Assembly (NCBI GenBank): GCA_946803715.1
Contig: CAMPET010000165.1
Span: forward strand, 73,827-93,950
Reading direction: 5' to 3'
DNA length: 20,124 nucleotides
From: Beroe ovata
Taxonomy: Eukaryota; Ctenophora; Nuda; Beroida; Beroidae
Shown: piece by piece, positions 1 to 7,970 of the stretch
Position numbering within the stretch: the first letter of the stretch is position 1
Layout of the letters: each line of letters starts with the position of its first letter
The notes under the pieces: generated by a model
Told to the model about the DNA's origin: nothing
The model's input: only the letters and a program-made list of their open reading frames with translations
Database searches by the model: none
Made by a program: the position numbers and the translations under genes

Positions 1-38
1 ACACACACACACACACACACACAGTACACACACAGTAC
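1..38. repeat. CA/TG microsatellite in PDHA1 intron 2
   Basis: CA dinucleotide run interrupted by two GT steps. On the sense (minus) strand it is a UG tract that begins within a few bases of the intron 2 donor. Confidence 0.9.
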
Positions 39-466
39 CTGTCCACTGTAAAGGTGGAGGAATCCCCGAATCTCCTTGGATTTGTAGAGGGCACTCGCAC
101 TGGTTTCCATCCTCCTAATGACGGTCATGTCACGCAGATATCTCAGCCCGTCATCACGCGTCAGTGTGGCAGTGGTGGGGAGGCTGATGTCGAACTTGTG
201 CAGCGGACACTCCTGTATGATAAGAGACTGTGGTGTCACACAGAGAGAGAGGGAGAGAGAGAGGGGACATGTGACACATCGGAGAGAGTAGACAAACAAA
301 CACTACTCCTACACATGGTGCATGAGGGGGGACGTGTGTCGAAACGTGATTCAACCATGGTGACTCACGTACACTCACTCACCGGTAAGTCGAAAGTGGC
401 CTGTGTAGCTAGCGTCTTAGCAACGCTAGCCGGTCTGAATACAGTCACTGCAGCGCGTCTCAGCAT
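39..466 (-). CDS. PDHA1: Pyruvate dehydrogenase E1 component alpha subunit, N-terminal part (cut by window edge)
   Basis: Alpha subunit of the thiamine-diphosphate-dependent E1 enzyme of the mitochondrial pyruvate dehydrogenase complex, which decarboxylates pyruvate on the way to acetyl-CoA. Exon 1 (383-466) encodes 28 residues beginning MLRRAAVTVFRPASVAKTLA: basic, hydroxylated and without acidic residues until near its end, as expected of a mitochondrial presequence. Exon 2 (39-212) encodes 58 residues, including LTRDDGLRYLRDM, IRRMETSA and IRGFLHLYSGQ, which match the family's LTREDGLKYYR, VRRME and IRGFCHLYDGQ blocks in order. The donor after exon 1 is GTGAGT, the acceptor is ACAG, and both introns are phase 0. 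The next donor (GTACTG) lies at 38, so the ThDP and Mg binding site and the phosphorylation loop are outside the window. The start is the only ATG that reads into exon 2. Family recognition is confident; the symbol follows the somatic animal gene. Confidence 0.9.
241..265. repeat. GA-rich simple repeat in PDHA1 intron 1
   Basis: AG/GAGA tract inside the 170-base intron 213-382. On the sense strand it is a CU-rich tract about 30-50 bases upstream of the acceptor, so it may serve as part of an extended polypyrimidine tract. Confidence 0.6.
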
Positions 467-874
467 CCTACACGATGCTAGTTGTGGAGTTTGTCATATG
501 TTTGATCTTGCGAGATAGAGACAATTACTAGACTTGTTCAACATTAACATAGGAGACATGGGAGTGAAATCCGTAGTCGCATTTCAAAATAAATAATAAT
601 AACGTTCAATCTAATAAATACACAATACACTTCCCTATTCATATTGATATCAAATACGTAAGAAAAAGAATCACTCAAACAAAGTCCAAATATCAAAACT
701 TTATCAATAAGTCAAGTTCCAACAGAGTCCCAATATCACAGCTTCTCGGCGATCAAAATCTAATTCCTTCTCCTCATTCCTTCTTCTCTTTCCAATTCAT
801 CCTCCTCACTGCTCACCCGCTTTCCTCATCGATTCTCTACTGCGTCCCCCTCACCGCCTGCTGCTACACTTTCC
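467..874. other. Intergenic region between the TLC gene and PDHA1
   Basis: This 408-base spacer must hold the 3' end of the TLC-domain gene and the 5' leader of PDHA1. It is AT-rich at 570-720 and CT-rich at 760-870. I see no gene, no clear TATA box, and no canonical AATAAA on the minus strand. Confidence 0.5.
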
Positions 875-3721
875 TCACTCCTCCTTGAGTAATGTTTTCT
901 CCTCCCTCTCCAGCACCACCTCTCCTCCTCCCCTCTTCCTCTTTCTCTCGTAGGGCAGCCGCAGGTACACTACTATCTTGAACACGTTCTGTGCAAGCCA
1001 CACACAGTTAGGAACGACATATGACACCGCTGCTATGTGCCACCATGGTGCTACACTCAGTATAAAGTCGACGAGTGGCGTCTCCTGAGGTGTCACGATG
1101 TAGTGAAAGAGGGGTGTCAAGACGTGTCTGGTGGTGGTGAAATGACTTGTAGCCACATGACAACACCCGACAAGACGATTACTTGTGATCATGGTGTTTT
1201 TATCCATGTCATTCATTGGGAGAGCCTCCCCGGAAGGGAGGTGAGCCTAGCCCCGAGGTACTGCAATACGGGGAAGACTCGCGGTCCGGCTGAAGCAAGC
1301 TTCACATCCGAGACCAGTTGCCAAAAATCAATTTAATATTGAAGCTATACGATGTATAGCGTATCAGATATTAAACTGATAAGAACAGATACTACACTTG
1401 ATCTTAGCCAAAAGGCCGAGAAGCGATGCTAGAGAAGTAAGAGTTGGGGATAGATTGAACGATGAAAATATATCCTTGCGGTTGAAATGCTATGCCTGTC
1501 GAACGATGAAATTGCCCAGTTTTTAGTGCGAAGTCTCATAAGTTTACGTTTGAGTTTGATTTAGAAGTTGTAGTCAATTATCTTAACCTAGTTTCAAAGA
1601 TACACCAGCATTAATTGTCATTAATTACCACTGCCCCCCCATTTTCATATGCGAACACTGTGACATTATCATGATGCAGAATACTTCAGTGTTGGATGCA
1701 TGCCAACTTAATATGATACCGCACGTTTAATGTAGTGGGTCATAGTATACAGTATAGAGTATACAATATGCAATATACATTGCATAGATACCTTTACTAT
1801 ACGGTTTACATTATACAAGCATCACATCGTATACTCCATACATTACTATTGTATACTGTACTATTGTATACTGTACAGTGTACGCTGTGTACAATTCACT
1901 GTATAGATACTAGGTTCTGAGTGGAGTTAAGTTACAGCCTACATGCCTTGTGAATGCCATTCAGTGGAAATGAGAATTGACCATGTATAATGCACAGTGT
2001 TACTATGTGTATTGTGTAAGCATAGCACATGCTATGCTTGTTGTCACTTTTAACACACTGTACAGTGTATACACTGTAAACACTGTATACACTGTATACC
2101 CTGTATACACTGTACACACTGTATACACTGTATACACTGTGTATACTGTATAGTGTGTGTGTGTGTGTGTATACTCACAAAGTGGTCTGCTACAGACTCA
2201 TACATGAATGGTATGAGGAGAATGCGACACACAAATGTGGTGGAAATAGCACACATGCTCAGCACTATGTATCGCAGATTGTGTGGTTCCAGGGTTTGTT
2301 CCATCATCCACTGTCCCTCGGTGAACGGGACACTAAACTCTGTAAACAGGATGCACGCCACCAGGAAATCTCCCTGAAATATACGGATATTCGTGGTGTG
2401 TGACGTTGGTGTTGTACCCTTATTGGGATCATAGTTGACACCACATCGTGACACCATTTCTGAGTATTGCTGCTAATGTGAGCCGCGAGCCAGGACGAGG
2501 CACGTCAGAGTTGAAGTGAGCCAGGATGAAGTGTCATATCAGGTGACACAATCACACACTAACCTCGTCATTTCGAGCGAAGAGTACAGCAGGATAGACG
2601 ACACAGACTAGCGTCACGTGGTGCAGTATAAGCAGGTAGTTTCTCTTCATAAATCTCCGTACAATACGGTAACTCACCAGACACCCTGACGGTTCGTACA
2701 CCTGACACAAGAATCAGAATTATACATACGTGTTACATCTGCTACCCCGTTTACTAATAGAATAGGATGAGGCAGCAGTAGACAGCATATCAGGGGTCGC
2801 AGTTACCTGTAAGTGTTCGTTGTACTTTCCAAAGATGTCAAATGTGAGATAACCTCCGGAGATTGCGACAAACATGTCCAGTATCTGCAAAATAGCATAC
2901 CATGGAACTTCAACTCCCAACTTTACTTCCCTCTCACCTCCCTCTTCTCCAATTCCCACTCCCAATACTCCCTCCCTCCCTCGCCCCTCCCTCCCTCCCT
3001 CCCTTCCTCGCCCACACTCCCAACACCCCCACTCCCTCTCTCTTCCCCTCTACCCTACTCCCAACACTCCCTAAACTTTCCCTAATTCCCCAATTTCCCC
3101 CTCACCAGGAAGCGCTGTTTGAGGAACTCTGTGGTGATGAGCATGATGGGAATCGCTACCCCCGTTGCCATGACAGCATGAACAACTCTCACGAAGCGGA
3201 CTGTGTACACGAACATGTTCATACGCTTCCGATCACGCTTGTAGTAGTTCCAGTGTATGTCGTATGAGAGCAGGTAGATCTGTGTGTGGTGGGAAATAGT
3301 TCATACAGACTCAGACTCAGACACAGACACAAACACACAGACGCAGACACAAACACACAGACACACACATACACAGACAAGCACACAAACAGTAAACACA
3401 CACATAAAATCACGGACACATACAAATACATACACAGACGGACACAGGAATACAGACTAAGACACAGACACAAACACACAGTCGCAGACAAACGTCAAAC
3501 CGTACACCGTAGACTGTTCAGACACCCCTTGTCGACGAATTAGTGTCAGTCTCACTGAACATATTCCCTACAGCCTCACTCACCACTATGGAGCCAATGA
3601 AGCCGATGATATAGTGCAGGAGAATACCAAGGAAGGAGAAGTTTTTGTGGACGTGGGGAGTGGCTGCCTGCTGCTGCTGTACTAGATCAGATAACACGTT
3701 TTGAGTGGAGTCCACTTCCAT
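875..3721 (-). CDS. TLC-domain protein of the FAM57/TLCD3 type, six exons, 310 aa
   Basis: Multi-pass membrane protein of the TRAM-LAG1-CLN8 (TLC) superfamily, closest in my reading to FAM57/TLCD3, whose members are linked to ceramide synthesis and membrane lipid composition. Exons on the minus strand are 3584-3721, 3106-3279, 2807-2884, 2564-2701, 2179-2373 and 875-1084. Every intron is phase 0 with GT..AG ends, giving 310 residues (mammalian TLCD3 is about 260-275). The key block is LLILHHVTL with the superfamily's paired His (157-158), followed by GDFLVACILFTEFSVPF (177-193), which strongly resembles the FAM57 GDF..(A/G)C....E.STPF segment, and then CRILLIPFMY. Hydrophobic segments recur through exons 1, 2, 4, 5 and 6. 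The C-terminus is long, basic then acidic, and I do not recognise it. Introns carry CA-type, CT-type and GTATAC repeats, and the last intron contains a U2 snRNA gene. The assignment to TLCD3 rather than another TLC subfamily is probable, not certain. Confidence 0.82.
1220..1248 (-). other. GC-rich hairpin just downstream of U2
   Basis: On the minus strand, CCTCCC and GGGAGG flank a short TTCCG loop, with flanking GAGCCT/AGGCTC bases extending the pairing. It directly follows U2 stem IV. It could be part of the precursor 3' extension or a 3'-end signal. I do not recognise a vertebrate-type 3' box here. Confidence 0.45.
1240..1427 (-). ncRNA. U2: U2 spliceosomal small nuclear RNA
   Basis: Core snRNA of the U2 snRNP, which pairs with the intron branch site. 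Read on the minus strand from 1427, it begins ATCGCTTCTCGGCCTTTTGG, the nearly invariant U2 5' end. The branch-site recognition element GTAGTA falls at 1390-1395, RNA positions 33-38 as in human U2. An Sm-type site ATTTTTGG lies at 1321-1328. Stem-loop IV is intact: a CCCCG/CGGGG stem (1251-1273) closes the TATTGCAGTACCT loop that U2B'' recognises. The 3' end is estimated about 11 bases beyond stem IV, for a length near 188 (human 191). The gene lies in the last intron of the TLC gene, same orientation. I see no sequence damage, so it may be functional. U2 pseudogenes are common in some animals but are usually 3'-truncated, and this copy is not. Confidence 0.95.
1735..1915. repeat. Degenerate GTATAC-rich palindromic repeat
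   Basis: Many spaced copies of GTATAC, GTATA and ACTGTATA in TLC intron 5, both orientations mixed because the core is self-complementary. It resembles a decayed version of the tidier array at 2051-2152. Confidence 0.7.
2051..2170. repeat. 9-base ACTGTATAC tandem array plus GT run
   Basis: About ten tandem copies of a 9-base ACTGTATAC-type unit run to about 2152, followed by a (GT)n run (2153-2170) ending a few bases from the exon 5 donor of the TLC gene. The unit contains the palindrome GTATAC, so the array can fold on itself in the transcript. Confidence 0.85.
2930..3075. repeat. CCCT/CCCTCC polypyrimidine tract in TLC intron 2
   Basis: Strongly pyrimidine-biased low-complexity sequence (CCCTCC, CCCTCCCT, CACTCCC). 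The sense strand of the gene is therefore purine-rich (GGGAGG), with G runs that could form G-quadruplex-type structure in the intron RNA. Confidence 0.8.
3300..3490. repeat. CA/CAGACA microsatellite in TLC intron 1
   Basis: Mixed ACACAGAC and ACAAACAC low-complexity DNA fills most of the 304-base intron 3280-3583. On the sense strand it is UGUGUCUG-rich. Confidence 0.9.
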
Positions 3722-4006
3722 ACTAGAGTGATACTGTGTTGAGTGTATATGTAAAAATGTGGGGAAGACATAATGATTAGATGGGACAATAATGGTAAGG
3801 TGATAAAGGTAAAGTTTTTAAGAATAAAACCGATTTGACTGATTGCAATTAAAAATAACGAAATAAACATCATAAGAATTCAATCTCCATACATAGTTCT
3901 ACAGTTGCTCAAGAATCACAAAACTTAATCAGAAATATCAAAACCCCATAACTATTCGTACCTAGATTTCGAGCTATATTTGAAACTATAGAATCTAAGT
4001 AAACTG
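3722..4006. other. Short intergenic spacer between ZW10 and the TLC gene
   Basis: A 285-base AT-rich spacer with no gene. The only canonical AATAAA I find for ZW10 on the minus strand overlaps its last codons (4020-4025); a variant AATATA lies near 3973-3979. The TLC start codon is preceded by CACTCTAG plus one base. Confidence 0.5.
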
Positions 4007-6121
4007 CTAGACAGGATCCTTTATTCTGCGTCTCAGAGCAGCATTCTTATCACTATTCTGAAACAGAGCTCGGGTCAGATGCTGAACTTCACACGAGGTG
4101 AAGTACTCTGACAGCGGCCCATTCTCCCAATTCTCCACTATTGTGACCAGGCTAACATCCAAGATGGATATGATCCATTTGAACCTGTGCCAAGAAACAG
4201 AGTGTTTGACAGTGACATCACCATCTCTGTACACTTTGCTGAGTTGATCCAGCAGGAGATTGAAGTTATTACTGAGGCAAGTGCTGTGTTTTGCACTGAT
4301 ATCAGAGATGTTTAGAGTGTCCGATAGAATCAGATCCAGTGTGGTGTCAACAGCACGTGTTGTCATGGTAACGAACTTGTCACTAGGTAACAGTTTCCTC
4401 CACTCGCTACTGTACTGTATGATGGCAGCTGATATCTGTACAAATGCCATCTCAATCACCATACCATGGTTCTCTTTGTTTTGCCCATCCAGTCCACCAA
4501 CTTGTTTTAACAGCGTTACCACCCTATCATGAAGTGATCTTTCATTGCAATCCAGCGCATGACAGCCCTTGTTTCGAATTAAACTGACCACATCAAAATA
4601 CATTTCTTTGGGCAGTTTCCCACTCAACTCATTACTCTGCCAGAACAAAACATGTGACAAATACCAACAATCGCAGTAAAATTGAGCACTCTCTCTCGGG
4701 TTTTCCAAATTCTCTACATGTGGACTGAATGCTGGGATTATAAACAACTCGGCAACATTTTTACTAGTCGCACACAAACACAGGGCTGCATCGGTGGACA
4801 ACACGTCTGAAGTTGCTTGTTGTAGAATGGAGGTGACAAGTGCTGCTAACTCCACAACACGCTGAGACACACTGAGATCTGGGAGTCGGAGAGCGGTTTC
4901 ACTTCGAGGGAAGCATAGAGTGAGTGGGGAGCAGGGGTCTCGGGGACGAGTCTCAGATGAGAGTTGAGGGACAGCGGACAGGAGGGAGTGGACAGGGATT
5001 GTGGACTCATCGTTAGTGGACAGGAGAATCCTCCGTGCCTCATCATAACTCCTCTCTCTGAATTTGTGTGCGAATAGTAACTGATAATCAGACACATAGG
5101 ATGAGAGGGAGTGTCCGAATTGAGTCCCGAGTTCCTTGATATAATCCTCCAGCCCTCCCACAGCGGGAATATACTGTTCTGCAAACTTGCCCAACTTGGA
5201 TATGGAGACTGGGACAGAATCTTTGATCATGGACTTCATTTCAGGGAGGAAATCCTCGAGTAACACACTCCAGAAACTCTGTCTAAATGTCTGGTTTGAG
5301 GGTAGGATTTGGGTGTTGATAGCGCGGAACAGGGCTGATAAATCAGACACTCTCCTGACACCAGCTTGAAGAGAGGTGCATGTCTTGACACAGTTCTCGC
5401 CCATTACCAGCTCGTCTCCCTGACTAATGATCCTCATTACGACCTCTCTGTGGATGTTAACAGCCATTACCTCAGCCAGGGTGGTGATCTCAGTACTCGC
5501 AATGATGTCCAGTATGGCTATCTTTCTGTCCAGTACCTCTGTAACACCCTCACTGTACCGTATAGACCCTCCCTCTATAGTGACATCGCTACTCCAGTCT
5601 GATGCCTCCTTGAATATCACCAGCAGCCTGTCACTGACCTTATCCATCATTTGAGCCACTATTGCAGGTGTCAGTTTCCTATGACGTAACTCCTGGAGTT
5701 TCAACTCTGCCACTTTCAGCCGCTGAGCTTCCTCGAGAACATGAGCACACTCTGTCACATCCTCTAACGTCTCATGGACCTGACACACCTGATGCAGGAT
5801 TGAGATCATGAACTCACTCTTCAGCATTCCATTCATCAGCGCTTTCTGTGTGACCTCAGTGCTGACCAACTCAACACCCAAGTGTTTATCAATCTGTTCA
5901 TTGAGTGATCGGAACTGACCGACGTACTGACGTGCTCTCTGGTAAGTATCGTCAGTTTGTGACATAATCTGCGTCACCTCCCCATATTGCTCCGTCACAA
6001 AGTCTCCGACTTGAGTCGATAAGTTCGTCATGTACTTCTCGATTGTGGTGATGGTGTTTTGAACCGAGGTTACATCGGTTACATCTAGATTCTTGTTTAG
6101 AAGAGTGGTCAAACTCTCCAT
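4007..6121 (-). CDS. ZW10: ZW10 kinetochore and vesicle-tethering protein, single exon, 704 aa
   Basis: ZW10 is a subunit of the Rod-ZW10-Zwilch complex, which recruits dynein and checkpoint proteins to kinetochores, and of the NRZ/Dsl1 tether for Golgi-to-ER vesicles. The frame is open for 704 codons with no intron. Human ZW10 is 779 residues. The N-terminal ~130 residues are helical and polar, as in the ZW10 RINT1-binding coiled coil. The middle has a long helical segment (FLPEMKSMIKDSVP). The C-terminus carries ENGPLSEYFTSCEVQHLTRA followed by LFQN and a basic IK tail, closely matching the family ending [30 protein letters not shown] is at 684-689. Overall similarity is modest apart from these ends. 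It is the only protein gene here without introns, so an old retrocopy that replaced the parent is possible. The start ATG is the first in frame and gives a family-like N-terminus. Confidence 0.85.
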   Translation of the reverse strand: MESLTTLLNKNLDVTDVTSVQNTITTIEKYMTNLSTQVGDFVTEQYGEVTQIMSQTDDTYQRARQYVGQFRSLNEQIDKHLGVELVSTEVTQKALMNGMLKSEFMISILHQVCQVHETLEDVTECAHVLEEAQRLKVAELKLQELRHRKLTPAIVAQMMDKVSDRLLVIFKEASDWSSDVTIEGGSIRYSEGVTEVLDRKIAILDIIASTEITTLAEVMAVNIHREVVMRIISQGDELVMGENCVKTCTSLQAGVRRVSDLSALFRAINTQILPSNQTFRQSFWSVLLEDFLPEMKSMIKDSVPVSISKLGKFAEQYIPAVGGLEDYIKELGTQFGHSLSSYVSDYQLLFAHKFRERSYDEARRILLSTNDESTIPVHSLLSAVPQLSSETRPRDPCSPLTLCFPRSETALRLPDLSVSQRVVELAALVTSILQQATSDVLSTDAALCLCATSKNVAELFIIPAFSPHVENLENPRESAQFYCDCWYLSHVLFWQSNELSGKLPKEMYFDVVSLIRNKGCHALDCNERSLHDRVVTLLKQVGGLDGQNKENHGMVIEMAFVQISAAIIQYSSEWRKLLPSDKFVTMTTRAVDTTLDLILSDTLNISDISAKHSTCLSNNFNLLLDQLSKVYRDGDVTVKHSVSWHRFKWIISILDVSLVTIVENWENGPLSEYFTSCEVQHLTRALFQNSDKNAALRRRIKDPV

Positions 6122-6504
6122 TGCTACATAAGCTAGAGGTAGGGTTAGGGTCGTACAACAAGTGAAACTTCTGATTCGAGATAACAGTCACAACTTTACG
6201 ACAAATGAAACACGAAGTAAACTGTTTTCAAAATTTAGTTGAAATAATATCTAAATGAAATTAAAACATCCTACATCAGGTCATAATCGACAAACAATCA
6301 ACGTCTTGTGAATAATTGTCATAGTAAAACATCGGATTATCTAAAAACACAATGAATGGTTAAAAACACGCACTATTTTCATAAACTTCGCATATCTTTC
6401 TAGCTCATAAACCAGCTTATTCAAAACTATACTTTAAACTATCTACTAGCTTATAAACTCAATAGTCAATACTATTGAAAAAGTAAAGTTAAATGCAAAC
6501 ACTA
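6122..6504. other. Intergenic spacer between PGLS and ZW10
   Basis: A 383-base, very AT-rich spacer (6220-6500) without a gene or repeat array. Immediately upstream of the ZW10 start, on the minus strand, is a pyrimidine-rich run ending TATGTAG two bases before the ATG. Confidence 0.5.
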
Positions 6505-7740
6505 TTAACAGGTCTGAGACAGGTATTCAGCTGCAGCTGGTGTGTCGAGAAACCATAACAATCTCCCTGAATCAGGTATAACCCGACCAGCAGGGGTCTC
6601 AGGGGGGTCGTGCAGTAGTGAGCCGACGACCACCGACTTCTTCGACTCGCCTAGGTTGAGAGGAGTTGATAAGCACACACAGAAACATACAGACATAGTA
6701 ATCACTGAGACACAGATACACAGACAGATACAGACATACAAACAGTCACGCACCTGTCACGACAAACGCGACAGTATCACACATCCTCAACAGAGGGTAT
6801 GTCATGGTGATTCTACAGGGTGGTGGTTTGGGAGAATCACTGATTGGGGCAACGAGCAGTGTTTCCTCCTTCAGTAGCGGGTGGTTGGGGAACAGCGAGC
6901 AGGTGTGTCCGTCAGGCCCCATCCCGCATAGGGCCAGGTCTAGTGTGAGGGATGGGAGGCGGAGTCGTAGCTCCCGCTCATATTCACTAGCACTCTGATA
7001 TACTGGGAGAGTACTGTTTATCTTCAGTATCTGATCCTCCAGACATGCCTGATCCTGGCCCTGTTGATAACAGTGGTTTAGAACAGTGGTTTAGTCGACA
7101 GTTATACAGTGAACTATCATGTCATTGGGGAGTGAGAAATCAGGGAGTAAAACTAGGGAATCAGTGTTACCATGAATACTACTAGTATAGTCATGGTAAC
7201 TAGATCCACGTGGTATCAGTCAGAGTTACCATGACTATAGTTACCATGACTATAGTTACCATGACTACAGTTACCATGACTATAGCTACCGTGACTATAG
7301 TTACCATGACGACAGTTACCATGGCTACACCTTACACTCAGTAGAGAGAGGAAGTGCTGTCTGAGAGCCAGGTAATTGCTATCTGTGTCATCCAGTGAGA
7401 CATGTCTCTCATCACAAAAGTAAATCCACACTTTGCTCCAGTCTATGTCATCACGCTCACTGAGACCAGTGAGGAATTTTGGCAAACTGCCACCACTCAG
7501 TGCAATGTGGAACTGCCCTCTCAATCCCACTGCGTTATCGTACCTGTTACAGTGCACGTAGGAACACATAGGGGCATGACATAGGGATACAATATACATA
7601 GCTCAGACACATAGCTCAGACACAACGACAACAGCGTATGACACTCACTATATCACTCACCTATCCTTGACAAAGTCACAGAGTCGATGTCCTATCAAGT
7701 CTGTACTGCAAATTGAAACCTCAGCTTTGCACTTGCCCAT
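6505..7740 (-). CDS. PGLS: 6-phosphogluconolactonase, four exons, 246 aa
   Basis: Hydrolyses 6-phospho-D-glucono-1,5-lactone to 6-phosphogluconate, the second step of the oxidative pentose phosphate pathway, in the cytosol. Exons on the minus strand are 7661-7740, 7336-7543, 6754-7060 and 6505-6650. Phases 2, 0 and 1 are consistent, and the total is 246 residues (human 258). Signature blocks occur in order: FHIALSGGS (38-46), YFCDERHV (68-75), the catalytic loop [16 protein letters not shown] (142-157), [11 protein letters not shown] and FVVTGE, then [14 protein letters not shown] near the end. The His in GPDGH is the family's catalytic base. The acceptor of exon 3 could also lie 6 or 15 bases further in, since CAG recurs in frame; I chose the first. 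Intron 2 carries a 15-base tandem repeat next to its donor, and intron 3 is UG-rich. Confidence 0.93.
6660..6745. repeat. CAGACA/CA-type low-complexity tract in PGLS intron 3
   Basis: The 103-base intron is almost entirely ACACAG, AGACAT and CAGATA words, so its transcript is UG/UCUG-rich from donor to near the acceptor. Confidence 0.8.
7166..7200. repeat. Perfect 10-base inverted repeat in PGLS intron 2
   Basis: GTTACCATGA and its exact complement TCATGGTAAC flank a 15-base centre that is itself partly self-complementary (ACTAGT). It uses the same GTTACCATG word as the neighbouring tandem array. Confidence 0.8.
7225..7329. repeat. 15-base tandem repeat in PGLS intron 2
   Basis: Seven consecutive copies of GTTACCATGACTATA with few substitutions, ending six bases from the intron 2 donor. 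The word GTTACCATG is shared with the large minisatellite in the MDN1 intron. Confidence 0.92.
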
Positions 7741-7970
7741 ACCTCTACCAAAGATAAGCTGGTGTAAAGACTGTTCAACAAGACGATGGAATAAAGAGCA
7801 ATCACTGCAGTATACTCAATATAAAAGTCAATACCGATAGTAGTCAATGACAAATACAATCCTCTACCATAACGTAATTTGTACCGGGACAAGCATATAA
7901 TAAGATCACAAGTCTTTAGTTGTCATGAGAACACCATGGGGACACCATGAAGTATGAACATGTGTTAATG

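Noticed and set aside
54-518. Plus-strand 154-codon frame at the left end
   Set aside because: It is antisense to the PDHA1 exons, which have clear family matches and correct splice sites on the minus strand.
2153-2403. Plus-strand frames of 74 and 82 codons beginning in the GT run
   Set aside because: They are antisense to TLC exon 5 and start in microsatellite sequence.
4846-5654. Several 60-110-codon frames overlapping ZW10 in other frames
   Set aside because: They are shadows of the 704-codon ZW10 frame and show no protein family features.
6136-6152. Telomere-like TAGGGTTAGGG next to the ZW10 start
   Set aside because: Fewer than two TTAGGG units, in a spacer between two genes; far too short for a telomeric or interstitial telomere array.
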